From assembly GCA_050951095.1 (NCBI GenBank), contig JBMNIQ010000005.1, forward strand, positions 372,001 through 436,000: a stretch of 64,000 nt of DNA, written 5' to 3'. Positions 26,501 to 33,834 of the stretch are shown piece after piece. This stretch comes from UMGS1519 sp050951095. Lineage in GTDB: Bacteria; Actinomycetota; Coriobacteriia; Coriobacteriales; Eggerthellaceae. Every line of letters begins with the position of its first letter. Position 1 is the stretch's first letter. The notes under the pieces are model-generated. The model was not told the origin of the DNA, ran no database searches, and worked only from the letters and a program-made list of their open reading frames with translations. Made by a program: the position numbers and the translations under genes.

Positions 26501-26881
26501 GAGCGTCTTGTCACCGTCGCCGTTCTTCAGCCAATCGCTGACGGTGATGTTCTTGTTCTGGCCGTCTGCCTTCTTGAACACGTACACGGTCTCATCCTTG
26601 AACATGCTGGCGGAATCCGCCTTGTTCTTGATCTCGTTCGCGTTCGAACCGCTTTTGTCCGTTTCGGCGGATTCGTCCGCGGCGCCGGCGCTGACGGCCG
26701 TCACATACGGTGCCCCCACGATGCCCGCTGCCAGGATGGTGGCAAGGGCCGCGTTGCGCACGCGGTCGGCAACCGGGGTGTCGGATGCGGCGGCGCCGGC
26801 AGAGCCCAGACGGTTCGTCGAGCTTCCGTGCGTCCGTTTGGCGGCATGGGCGCCTTTCATGATCTTCAGTTTGTCTTTCAT
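23552..26881 (-). CDS. giant secreted LxxG-repeat protein (YhgE/Pip-related)
   Basis: The 1109-residue protein starts at ATG 26881 (GGAGGT upstream). An N-terminal hydrophobic segment (about 41-66, NAALATILAAGIVGAPYVTAVSAGA) looks like a signal peptide or anchor. Residues 80-330 form a non-repetitive beta-rich domain. From about 340 to 1040 the chain is a near-continuous array of short L-x-x-G-x-x-x-L-type repeats (LATGSDTLATGL, LSSGSDQVLSGL and similar), as in the stalk regions of YhgE/Pip proteins. The Ser/Asp/Asn-rich C-terminus has no membrane span, unlike full YhgE proteins. It is in an operon with the MMPL transporter, 130 nt downstream, and probably works with it at the envelope. Confidence 0.75.
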   Translation of the reverse strand: MKDKLKIMKGAHAAKRTHGSSTNRLGSAGAAASDTPVADRVRNAALATILAAGIVGAPYVTAVSAGAADESAETDKSGSNANEIKNKADSASMFKDETVYVFKKADGQNKNITVSDWLKNGDGDKTLSDVSNLKNIQNTEGNQAYTTGSKNELTWAANGDDIYYQGSTTKKLPVDVKATYWLNGKKVTPDQISGKSGKVKIRYDYTNNSKVTENGYSVYTPFVAMTAVILNNDNFKNVKVTNAKMVNDGDRTTVVGYALPGMSDSLDMKDADLNIPEYVEVTADATDFTLSSSATYVTSDLFDDVDTDKMDTSQIGDKLNEMQDAMEQLMDGSNSLLDGLNKLATGSDTLATGLKAAKTGTKQLSSGSDQVLSGLQQLRNGTSTSTGLIDAVNSIGTKSDTAKDGTLLGGTNAIGGGLNTLDSSLKSSLTQAKNGANQLTAGAKSAKAGATQLKTGSKQLQDRLSALKAQFDQGVGVPNDPDRLLGGSAALSAGIGKLGTELTDNLTKAKNGADQLASGASSAKAGAEKLSSGTTGLIQGLTQLETKVDAGIGASDDTSSSTLLGGANALSAGLTQLQTSADSGLDSLEKQLKGASSSLKQISSGIDSYGKAANSALSDAQTQAGNIKDTEASDNSAQVNSDAEALNSSIDANKNLTDDEKASLKKQVATMQQDGTVTSKATDNSAAVTRIQTDIKTAEGAIEKVVGTGGLTSQIDTVASALSQGADTVASQKTQLDSGIAKLKTGSDNLAKGLQSLKGSIDGAIGAAGDSYTAQVAGGSNPTLLGIANDLSTGLSGNGGLISGLTALSTGASTLSESIGASTASDSDLNKGLNQLQTGSNKLNSGISTLKSGVDGGLGDKDTSGTLINGAAQLNAGSGALATGLGKLEAGAATLGSSIGKSLQKNSTLNKGLKALKSGVKQVSDGLYSMKYGGKMADGRTSSGLQGAVDALGNKTTKNTLIYGANALSGGLASLLSASGTAADGAATLATNMHKAASGSAELSDGLKKFDDQAVKKLLDYYNDNLSGLTDRVDALVSAGKDYKNYSGISKDMDGQVKFIMEMDGINDSDDNGKSDSNSNSSDNGGTNDSGQSSSAVAAVTESSDSNNN

Positions 26882-27011
26882 GGTTGAACCTCCATTGCTT
26901 CGCCCATGCCATGCGGGGCACGTGCGGGAATATCGCTCGTCATTCGGTCTGCTGCGCTGCCGGGGTGCGTTCCGTTATCGTCTCCGTGCAGGGCAGCGCG
27001 TAGCGGCGTGT

Positions 27012-29390
27012 TCATTGCATCACCTGCTCTTGCGCCCCGAAGCCTCGGCGGAGATGCCGAAGGGGCAGGCGCATCCGGCCGGTATCGTGCGTCGGGCAAT
27101 GTCCCGATTCGCGCTTCGCGAACGGCTCCTCCGTGCACGCCTGCCCGGCTGCGGGGCGGGGAAGGGGACCGCCCAGCACGGGGGCCGTGAGCGCCGTGCG
27201 CAGGGCCGCGAACTGGGTTGCCGAACCCGCAGCGGGGACGCTGATGTCATCGGGGTTGAAGCTGCTGTCGCCACGGTTGATGAAGTGGCGGCTGGTGCGG
27301 ATGATGATGCCGTCCAGCAGCATGAAGAATGCCGGCAGGAAGAACAGCGTTGCGAACATGGAGATGATCGCGCCGCGCGCCATCATGGTGGTCATGCTGG
27401 AGATCAGCGTCACGTTCGAGTACGTGGACACGCCGATGGTTGCCGCGAAGAACGAGCAGGCGCTGGTGACCACGGCCGGAAGGCTGGTTGCCATGGCCGT
27501 GCTGATGGCCTCGCGCTTTTCCTTGCCGTCGAAGCGTTCGCGGCGGTAACGGGTTGTCAGCAAGATGGCGTAGTTCACGGTGGACCCCAGCTGGATGGTG
27601 CTGATGCAGATGGGTGTCAGGAACGGCATGGAGTCGTTCATGTAGAACTGGATGGACATGTTGAACATGATGGCGAACTCGATGACGAACACCAGGATCA
27701 CCGGCAGCGACACGCTGCGGAACACGATCAGCAGGATGATGGCCACGGCGATGATGGCGATCCAGTCAACCAGGTGGAAGTCCGAGTTCGTGATGGAGAT
27801 CAGATCCTTCGTGGCGGGCGCTTCGCCGATGAGCATGCCGTCGGGGTCGTAATCCTTCAATATGCTGTTGATGCTATCTATCTGCGCATTGACCTCGTTG
27901 CTCGAGACGGCGTACGCCGAATTGATCACAATCAATTGGTAGTCGCCGCTCTTCAAGGCCGATTTGACCTTGTTCGGTATGAGCTGGTCGGGAATCTGGC
28001 CGCCGACGATGGAGTCGTATCCGATGGCGTACTTCACGCCGTCGACGTCGTTCAGGCGGTTCAGCATCTCCTTCGCCTGGGCATGGGGCATATCGGACTT
28101 GCAGAGGATCATTTCCGTGGTGGCCACGTCGAAGTTGTCCTCCAATGCCTCGTTCGCCGTCAGGAACTTCGTATCTTCAGCGGACATGGAGCTGGATTGG
28201 CCGGCGACCATCTTCGTGAAGTCGTAGAACACGGGCTTGTTCATATAGCCGTACACGGCCGGGACCAGCAGCACGGCGAACAGCACCAGGTATACCGGGT
28301 AGCGGCGCGTGACATGGCGCGCCAGGCGGTCGGCGCGGGGGATGAGCGTGCGATGGCGGGTCTTGATCAGCGGCTTCTCGAACGCCAGGATGAGCGCGGG
28401 AAGCGTGGTGAGCGAGCCGATGAGGCCCAGCACGCAGCCCTTCGCCATGACCAGGCCCAGGTCAAGGCCCAGCGTGTAGCTCATGAAGATCATGGCCAGG
28501 AAGCCGGCCGATGCGGTGGCTGCAGAACTCAGCAGCGCCGTCAGCGTGTTCGATATGGCCACGGCCATGGCCTCTTGGGGATTGCCGGGGAATTTCTCCC
28601 GCTCTTCTACGAATGCATGCCATAAGAAGATGGAGTAGTCCATGGTCACGGCCAACTGCAAGACGGCTGCCAGGGCCTTCGTCACATAGCTGATTTGACC
28701 GAAGATGAAGTTCGTGCCCATGTTCCACATGATGGCGATGCCGATGGAGGACAGGAACACGACGGGCACCAGGAAGCTGTCGGTCAGAAGCAGCAGGCCG
28801 ATGACGGCGCCGATGACGGCGACCAGCACGTAGATGGGCTCCTCGCGCTGGGCGATGGTCTTCAGGTCGTCAACGAATGCGGACATGCCGGAGACCATGA
28901 CCTCCTGGCTGGATATGTTGCGGATCTGGTCGACGGCTTCGAGCGTCGCGTCGTCCGATGTGCCCGTATCGAAGAATACGGCCATCATCGTGGCATCTCC
29001 GTTGTTGAAGGCGTCGTAGTACTTATCGGGGATGATCTGCTTCGGGATGTTCCTATCCGTGAGCTCGTTCGGCCACAGCACGGTATCGACGTGGTCGACC
29101 TGTTCGATCTTCTGCTTCAGGTCGGAATTCTCCTGGTCCGTAAGCCCCTCGGTGATGACGAAGCTGAATGCGCCCTTGCCGAATTCGTCCTTCAGGATGT
29201 TCTGGCCCTGGACGGTCTGGATGCTGTCGGGCAGGTACGAAAGCAGGTCGTAATTGCACTTCAGCTGGGAGTAGGCGAATGTGCAGGGAATCAGCGACAG
29301 CAAGGCGATGATGATGATCGCCTTGCGGTGCCGGACTACCCATTTGCCGTAGTTGTAGCGGGCCATCCGCCGTTTTGCAATATCTGCCAT
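27012..29390 (-). CDS. MMPL/RND-family membrane transporter
   Basis: A 792-residue RND-superfamily exporter with the duplicated layout: TM1 (about 23-41), an extracytoplasmic domain, TM2-6 (about 186-345) with the family motif TMDYSIFLWHAF, TM7 (about 366), a second outer domain, and TM8-12 (about 540-700) with QLGSTVNYAILL. The last 90 residues are an unconserved cytosolic tail. It starts 21 nt after metK and is followed by the LxxG-repeat gene, with a TetR gene upstream on the same strand. MMPL proteins export lipids or small hydrophobic compounds; the substrate here is unknown. Confidence 0.9.
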   Translation of the reverse strand: MADIAKRRMARYNYGKWVVRHRKAIIIIALLSLIPCTFAYSQLKCNYDLLSYLPDSIQTVQGQNILKDEFGKGAFSFVITEGLTDQENSDLKQKIEQVDHVDTVLWPNELTDRNIPKQIIPDKYYDAFNNGDATMMAVFFDTGTSDDATLEAVDQIRNISSQEVMVSGMSAFVDDLKTIAQREEPIYVLVAVIGAVIGLLLLTDSFLVPVVFLSSIGIAIMWNMGTNFIFGQISYVTKALAAVLQLAVTMDYSIFLWHAFVEEREKFPGNPQEAMAVAISNTLTALLSSAATASAGFLAMIFMSYTLGLDLGLVMAKGCVLGLIGSLTTLPALILAFEKPLIKTRHRTLIPRADRLARHVTRRYPVYLVLFAVLLVPAVYGYMNKPVFYDFTKMVAGQSSSMSAEDTKFLTANEALEDNFDVATTEMILCKSDMPHAQAKEMLNRLNDVDGVKYAIGYDSIVGGQIPDQLIPNKVKSALKSGDYQLIVINSAYAVSSNEVNAQIDSINSILKDYDPDGMLIGEAPATKDLISITNSDFHLVDWIAIIAVAIILLIVFRSVSLPVILVFVIEFAIMFNMSIQFYMNDSMPFLTPICISTIQLGSTVNYAILLTTRYRRERFDGKEKREAISTAMATSLPAVVTSACSFFAATIGVSTYSNVTLISSMTTMMARGAIISMFATLFFLPAFFMLLDGIIIRTSRHFINRGDSSFNPDDISVPAAGSATQFAALRTALTAPVLGGPLPRPAAGQACTEEPFAKRESGHCPTHDTGRMRLPLRHLRRGFGAQEQVMQ

Positions 29391-29411
29391 ATTCAGGCTC
29401 TCTCTTTCTCC

Positions 29412-30569
29412 CTATCTCAGCTCGGCGGCAATCCTGCCGGCCAAGTCGGTAGCTTCCCAGGGCATCTGGGCGGCGTTCTGTCCGAAATGCCCGTGCACGG
29501 ACAGCGCACGGAATAGCGGGCGGCGCAGGTTGAACCGCTCGATGATCTTTGCGGGACGCATGTCCACGTTGTCAAGCACCCATTGCGTCAGGCGCTCGTC
29601 GTCTGCCTGCGATTCGGCCGTTCCCAATGTATCCACGCTCACCGTCAGCGGATCGGCCAGGCCCAATGCGTAGGACAGGCGCACCTCGCAGCGCTGCGCC
29701 ATGCCGGCGGCCACGATGTTCTTCGCAAGGTAGCGCGCCAGGTAGGCGCCGCTGCGGTTCACCTTCGACCCGTCCTTGCCGGAAAGCGCGCTGCCGCCCC
29801 AGCGGGCGCAGCTTCCATACGTATCCGCCATGGTCTTCCGCCCGGTCAGGCCCGCCTTCGCCGCGGGGCCGCCCTTGACGAAGCGCCCGGTGGGATTCAC
29901 GTAGACCAGCGTGTCGCCGTCCATCAGCTGCGCGGGTACGATCGTGCGTATGACCTGGTCGGCCACCTGTTCGCGCACGGTGTCGATGTCGATGTCCGCC
30001 GCATGCTGGGCGCACACCATCACGGATGCCACGCGTGCCGGCCGGCCATGGCGGTACTCGATGCCGACCTGCGCCTTCCCGTCGGGAAGCAGGTAGGGAA
30101 GCGAATGGTCCCGCCGCACTTCCTCGAGCCGCTGGGCCATGGCGTTCGCCACGGCGAACGGCAGGGGCATCAGCTCTTCCGTTTCGTCGCAGGCGAAGCC
30201 GTAGATGCTCCCCGCATCTCCCGCGCCGGCGTCGGCATGCGCCAGACGCTTCACGCTGCAGACGATGTCCGGGGATTGCTCGTGGACATCAACGTCCACC
30301 TGGCACGTATCCGCGCAGAATTCGGATGCGGGATCCGTATAGCCGATCTCGCGCAGCGTCTGCCGCGCCACGGCTTCGTAATCAGGGGGATTGTCAGTGG
30401 TTATCTCGCCGAAGATGTGCAGCTTGTTGCCGCAAACGCTTGCCTCGCAGCCCACGAGGGCGTGCGGGTCGCGCGCGAGGACGGCATCCAGGATGGAATC
30501 TGCCACTTGGTCGCAGATCTTATCCGGATGACCGGCGCAGACCGCCTCGGCTGTCAGTGAACCGTACGT
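29412..30569 (-). CDS. metK: S-adenosylmethionine synthetase, non-canonical start
   Basis: Makes SAM from methionine and ATP. The first ATG/GTG-type start is GTG at 30506 (364 residues). The essential GHPDKICDQ motif, with the PPi-binding His and metal Asp, is encoded in frame upstream of it, as is the preceding YGSLTAEAVC stretch. Reading back, the frame meets no ATG, GTG or TTG before a TAG near 30608. ACG at 30569-30567, 5 nt after GGAGGGG, gives a protein of about 385 residues with the normal N-terminal length; ATT (30590-30588) and CTG (30557-30555) are alternatives. Other motifs are present (GEITTDNPPDYE, CDETEELMPLP, NPTGRFVKGGPAAKAGLTGRK, GGSALSGKDGSKVNRSGAY). A base error or weak start is possible. 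Confidence 0.8.
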   Translation of the reverse strand, partial: TYGSLTAEAVCAGHPDKICDQVADSILDAVLARDPHALVGCEASVCGNKLHIFGEITTDNPPDYEAVARQTLREIGYTDPASEFCADTCQVDVDVHEQSPDIVCSVKRLAHADAGAGDAGSIYGFACDETEELMPLPFAVANAMAQRLEEVRRDHSLPYLLPDGKAQVGIEYRHGRPARVASVMVCAQHAADIDIDTVREQVADQVIRTIVPAQLMDGDTLVYVNPTGRFVKGGPAAKAGLTGRKTMADTYGSCARWGGSALSGKDGSKVNRSGAYLARYLAKNIVAAGMAQRCEVRLSYALGLADPLTVSVDTLGTAESQADDERLTQWVLDNVDMRPAKIIERFNLRRPLFRALSVHGHFGQNAAQMPWEATDLAGRIAAELR

Positions 30570-30905
30570 AGTATCCCCTCCCCGGGAAATCCCAATATCC
30601 TTCTAAAAACGTATTGGTTTGCGGTGGGAATTTGAATAGGTAAACAAACGGGGGATGTTCGAAATTCAGACACGGACAATGCGATTGACTGAAATTCAGG
30701 CATTTGGGTGCGAATGTCTGAATCCGGCACCAGAGAACTGCGGAATGGCGTGCGCGCGGCACGTATGTCCCTGCGCCGTGTGCGCCGGGAAACCGCTTCA
30801 AAGGGAATAGGCACGCAATCGGCTTGGGCATGCGTTTGCGTTCGAAGAGATGGTGCCGGAAACGGCGTCGGGCGAAGTTTCGGATGAGGAAGGGGCGACG
30901 TCCGG
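30570..30905. promoter_or_regulatory. metK upstream region with repeated ATTCAG(A/G)CA sites
   Basis: No gene is seen in this 336-nt gap. ATTCAGACA at 30664-30672 and ATTCAGGCA at 30694-30702 are exactly 30 bp apart, and TGTCTGAAT at 30715-30723 is the inverted form of the first. Spacing on one helix face suggests an operator, perhaps for the TetR protein encoded just upstream. No SAM riboswitch fold was recognised. Confidence 0.35.
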
Positions 30906-31469
30906 CTAGTTGTTTTTCGCCGCTGCGCGTTCCAACAGCGTCCGCGTGCTTCCCCTCAAGATGGGCTCCATCTGGGACAGATACTCCTCCGGGTCCTGCT
31001 TCATGCCCGAATGCAGCCATTCCAGCATCATGCCCTCTATGGCCACGGTGTACAGCACGCTGATGTTGTGGACGTCCTGCTCCGACACGTCCAGGCCCTC
31101 CGCGCGATCGGCGATGAATTGCGTGACGGTGGATTGCGCCAGATCGAACAGATATTCTTCCAGGCGGTCGCGGTTGATGGAGTCGTACAGATGGTAGATG
31201 GCCGTCTTGTTCTCGCGGAGCATCGTCGTGGCTTCCAGGAAGCCCTCCGCCCACGTATCCGCTTTGCGATGCCGGTTGACAATGTTCTCTATGTCCAGCT
31301 TCAGCAGCTCGTCGACCAGGGCGAACATGTCCTGATAATAGTAATAGAACGTGTTCCGGTTGATACCGCAGCGGTTCACGATGTCGGTCACGGTGATTTT
31401 GGCGAACGGTTTTTCGTTCAGCAGTTCAAGGAACGTCTGCACGATAGCTTGTTTCGTAAAATTCGCCAC
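30906..31469 (-). CDS. TetR/AcrR-family transcriptional regulator
   Basis: 187 residues from GTG 31469 (CGGAG 10 nt upstream); ATG 31496 would add nine residues. The N-terminal HTH is clear: FAKITVTDIVNRCGINRNTFYYYYQDMFALVDELL (about 22-56). The C-terminal ligand-binding half is helical and diverged. It lies upstream of and on the same strand as metK, the MMPL transporter and the repeat protein, so it probably controls that set. The inducer is unknown. Confidence 0.88.
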   Translation of the reverse strand: MANFTKQAIVQTFLELLNEKPFAKITVTDIVNRCGINRNTFYYYYQDMFALVDELLKLDIENIVNRHRKADTWAEGFLEATTMLRENKTAIYHLYDSINRDRLEEYLFDLAQSTVTQFIADRAEGLDVSEQDVHNISVLYTVAIEGMMLEWLHSGMKQDPEEYLSQMEPILRGSTRTLLERAAAKNN

Positions 31470-31700
31470 TGATAGATTCTCCGATTTCCTCCGCATGCGC
31501 GCTAGAGGCATTTGCATGCTCGGGCTTTTCCGCCGCCGACTAGGCCTTATACGTCCATCAGGTATTGTAAGGGTTTTTCCCGCGGGCGGTCTGTGGTTTT
31601 TCCCAGGCGTTGACTGACCGTTGGTGAGGCCTGCGTGCCGGGGGCATCCGCAGGAATACTTAGCTGGCAGCTTATATGAGAGATATTTTGTCAAGTAGGC

Positions 31701-31740
31701 AAAAAGAGGACGACCCCCATTTCTGGCGGGAATCGTCCTC
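31701..31740 (-). terminator. intrinsic terminator reading from the IS side
   Basis: GAGGACGA at 31706-31713 pairs with TCGTCCTC at 31733-31740, with a further CCCCC/GGCGGG pairing inside. On the minus strand it is followed by TTTTT (31705-31701), so it would stop transcripts coming leftward from the insertion element before the TetR gene. Confidence 0.75.
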
Positions 31741-31877
31741 ATCTATTTGTCATCCGGGCACCGCGCATTCGCTTTAACGCTAGTTGAGAGTCTTATATTC
31801 GCGGGTCGAAGCCGCAATGACGATCTTCCGTTTCAGGTATTCCGAGAAGTCTAATAACGCGCGTGGCCCTTTCGGGC

Positions 31878-31890
31878 TGCCTATAGCTGC
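31878..31890 (+). repeat. direct repeat at one end of the IS110 element
   Basis: TGCCTATAGCTGC, matching 33153-33165 in 12 of 13 positions. It lies 45 nt beyond the transposase stop and is the proposed right-end junction. Confidence 0.5.
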
Positions 31891-31934
31891 AAGTCGGATT
31901 CCCTGGCTCGATAACGCCCTGCCCGGCGTGACCG

Positions 31935-33011
31935 CTACATCGTCGCGAGCGCCCAGACCCATCCAGCGAGCTCGCGGGATATCGCGGTGACCACGATGCA
32001 CCCCTTCTTCCCGCGCGCTTGCAAATGCTGCGCCCGCCTTTTCAGCCGGATGCATCCCTTTCGGGCGTGCTCGATCACTTCGGGGCTCGGCCCCTCAACG
32101 GATATGGAGGGGTTCAGCCTCCTCGGCCTCAGATAGAGCCATGACGCCTCCGTCAGGAGCTTCCTGACGAGGCAGTTCCCCGTCTTCGTTATCCCGCCCG
32201 ACCTGACCTTCTCGCCGCTCGAGTTCTCCGTCGCGAGCAGGCCGACGTAGGATTGGAACGCCCGGGCGTTGGGGAAACGGCCGAAGTCGCCTATCTCGAC
32301 TGCGAGGGCGAACGCGGTGTAGGTGGAGATTCCCTTCATGCACGAGAGCCGCGCTACCATCGGGGACCATCGCTCGCTCCCGGCCTCCTTTTCGACGAGC
32401 TTCTGGATGCGGTCCCTGCGGTCCGTGTCCGAGCGGACCTTCGCCAGGAGCTCGTCGAAGACCGCCCTGTCCAGCTCGGTGTCGAAGCTCAGGCCCTTCA
32501 GCCAGTCCTCGTAGGCGCGGGTCCACGTCTTCTTGCCCTTCTCGTAGACGTGGCCCTTGCGGATGAGGAAGTGGGCGAGCCGGAGCTTGGACGCGGTGAG
32601 CGCCTCCCGGGCGTCCTCCCGCATGCGGACGAGGTCCTTCGCCGCCTCCTGCTCCGCATCGGGTATCGCCACTTCGGGGATGTTGCCGGTGGAGAGCATC
32701 CTGGCGAGCAGGAGGGCGTCGCGCCTGTCGTTCTTGACCCGGTCGCCCGACGGGCGGAGCATCTTGGACGTCGCGCCGACGACGCATTCGAGCCCGGAGG
32801 CGTTGAGCTGGCGGGCCAGGGTGAACCCGGTCGGGCCCGTCTCGTACACGGCTCGGACCGGCCCCTCGAACCCGGAGGCCCAGTCGATTATGTCTTGGGC
32901 GACGGGCTGGCTGAACGAGCGCTGAGAGATTTCCCCAGTGATGTTGTCGAGCGCGCAGGCCGAGATCGATCTGGCATGAACGTCGAGCCCGATACTGGTA
33001 CGATACGCCAT
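31935..33011 (-). CDS. IS110-family transposase (DEDD recombinase)
   Basis: 358 residues from ATG 33011, preceded by ATAGGAGGCTTC. The N-terminal RuvC-like DEDD domain shows SIGLDVHARSIS (first Asp), AVYETGPTGF (Glu) and VKNDRRDALLLARML (paired Asp). The C-terminal Transposase_20 domain shows LSCMKGISTYTAFALAVEIGD and SYVGLLATENSSGEKVRSGG with its conserved Ser and Gly residues. The frame is intact and near normal length, so the element may be active. An in-frame ATG 63 nt further up lies inside the structured leader and is unlikely. Confidence 0.93.
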   Translation of the reverse strand: MAYRTSIGLDVHARSISACALDNITGEISQRSFSQPVAQDIIDWASGFEGPVRAVYETGPTGFTLARQLNASGLECVVGATSKMLRPSGDRVKNDRRDALLLARMLSTGNIPEVAIPDAEQEAAKDLVRMREDAREALTASKLRLAHFLIRKGHVYEKGKKTWTRAYEDWLKGLSFDTELDRAVFDELLAKVRSDTDRRDRIQKLVEKEAGSERWSPMVARLSCMKGISTYTAFALAVEIGDFGRFPNARAFQSYVGLLATENSSGEKVRSGGITKTGNCLVRKLLTEASWLYLRPRRLNPSISVEGPSPEVIEHARKGCIRLKRRAQHLQARGKKGCIVVTAISRELAGWVWALATM

Positions 33012-33118
33012 GTGAAGCCTCCTATTGACTTGTGACGGAACCTTGCTGGCAAGCACATTTTCGTTCCGATTCACGGATTCGTCATTCAGGAGGCTTTTCT
33101 TTCAGCCCCTCTCATATC
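33012..33118 (-). ncRNA. candidate IS110 bridge RNA (structured left end)
   Basis: Directly upstream of the transposase start is an extended imperfect hairpin. On the + strand AAGCCTCCT (33015-33023) pairs with AGGAGGCTT (33089-33097), TGAC (33026-33029) with GTCA (33082-33085), GTGACGGAAC (33032-33041) with GTTCCG-AT-TCAC (33064-33075), and CTTG/CAAG (33042-33045/33050-33053) closes an apical CTGG loop. Internal loops at 33030-33031/33076-33081 and 33054-33063 could be guide loops. Position and shape fit IS110-group bridge RNAs; the guide bases were not derived. Confidence 0.55.
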
Positions 33119-33152
33119 GTCTAATGTTTCGAAATTCCGTTATCCCTACCAT

Positions 33153-33165
33153 TGCCTATAGCCGC
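33153..33165 (+). repeat. direct repeat at the other end of the IS110 element
   Basis: TGCCTATAGCCGC, matching 31878-31890 in 12 of 13 positions. It is the proposed left-end junction, 142 nt upstream of the transposase start. Confidence 0.5.
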
Positions 33166-33275
33166 TTCGTTATCGCGCGCTGTTATTCGAGCGCTCGGAC
33201 GGAGCCGGTGAGGCAAGCGTCCTCGGATGCTCGGAGCGCACCGAGGGCGGGAAGATGAGGGAGAGGGGATTCAAC

Positions 33276-33824
33276 ATGGAGAAGACGAAGAGGAGCCGGT
33301 GGTTTGCGGCGGCGATCGGTGCGTTTGCGTTTGCAGTCTGCCTTGCGCTGGCAGGGTGCGGTTCGTCGGGTTCGTCGTCCGGGACGACGGATGCTTCCAG
33401 TCAGACGGGACAGGCGGAGCAGTCGGGGACCAGCCAGATAGAGCAATCAGAAGAGCAGGGAACAGAGTCGACCACTTCGGCGAACCGTTCGGATAGCACG
33501 GTATCTATCGTAAGCTGCAAGACGGGCGTGGATTCCGATGGCAAGAAGGCGGTCACCGTAACTGTCAAGTGGACTAACAAGAGCGACGGCAAAGCCGATT
33601 TCAGCGACTTCTATTCTGCGGATGCCTATATTGACGGCGAGGAAGCCGAACGGACCTTCGGCGAAGGAGATGGCTGGTTCGATGACGATAAGAAGATCGC
33701 AGTAGGGAAGACGCAGACGCTCAAGCTCATGTACGAATGGGATGGAAAGTCCGATGTCGAAGTGGAAGTGACGAACTGGGCGGACAAGGACCAGGTCGTT
33801 GCGAACCGGACATTCAAAAACTGA
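33276..33824 (+). CDS. secreted lipoprotein, DUF5067-like
   Basis: 182 residues from ATG 33276 (GAGAGGGGA upstream); ATG 33255 in the same frame would add seven residues. A signal peptide ends in a lipobox, LALAGC, with Cys near residue 27. A Ser/Thr/Gln/Glu-rich linker follows. The C-terminal 95 residues form a beta-rich domain (KKAVTVTVKWTNKSDGKADF and SDFYSADAYIDG) of the kind seen in DUF5067/DUF4352 lipoproteins. Ligand and role are unknown. It ends 10 nt from the convergent kinase gene, so the two share a terminal region. Confidence 0.78.
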   Translation: MEKTKRSRWFAAAIGAFAFAVCLALAGCGSSGSSSGTTDASSQTGQAEQSGTSQIEQSEEQGTESTTSANRSDSTVSIVSCKTGVDSDGKKAVTVTVKWTNKSDGKADFSDFYSADAYIDGEEAERTFGEGDGWFDDDKKIAVGKTQTLKLMYEWDGKSDVEVEVTNWADKDQVVANRTFKN

Positions 33825-33834
33825 TAGTCAATCG

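Larger units (their letters stand above)
31878..33165 (-). mobile_element. IS110-family insertion element, about 1.29 kb
   Basis: A single IS110 transposase lies between two direct copies of TGCCTATAGC(T/C)GC (31878-31890 and 33153-33165, one mismatch). The layout, a long 150-nt non-coding end upstream of the transposase and a short 45-nt end downstream, is that of the IS110 group, whose left end encodes the bridge RNA. Exact ends cannot be proved without an empty-site comparison; the repeats may represent the recombination core plus matching flank. Confidence 0.65.

Noticed and set aside
29412..30506. metK starting at GTG 30506
   Set aside because: This start would remove the GHPDKICDQ motif, which is needed for catalysis and is encoded in frame just upstream.
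33012..33074. Longer transposase start at 33074
   Set aside because: It would begin inside the structured leader, and the family N-terminus (YRTSIGLDVHARS) fits ATG 33011, which has a GGAGG ribosome site.
31674..33118. ATATGAGAG / CTCTCATAT as terminal inverted repeats of the insertion element
   Set aside because: Only 9 bp, IS110 elements normally lack terminal inverted repeats, the left copy lies beyond a host terminator, and the direct repeats at 31878/33153 fit the expected end lengths better.
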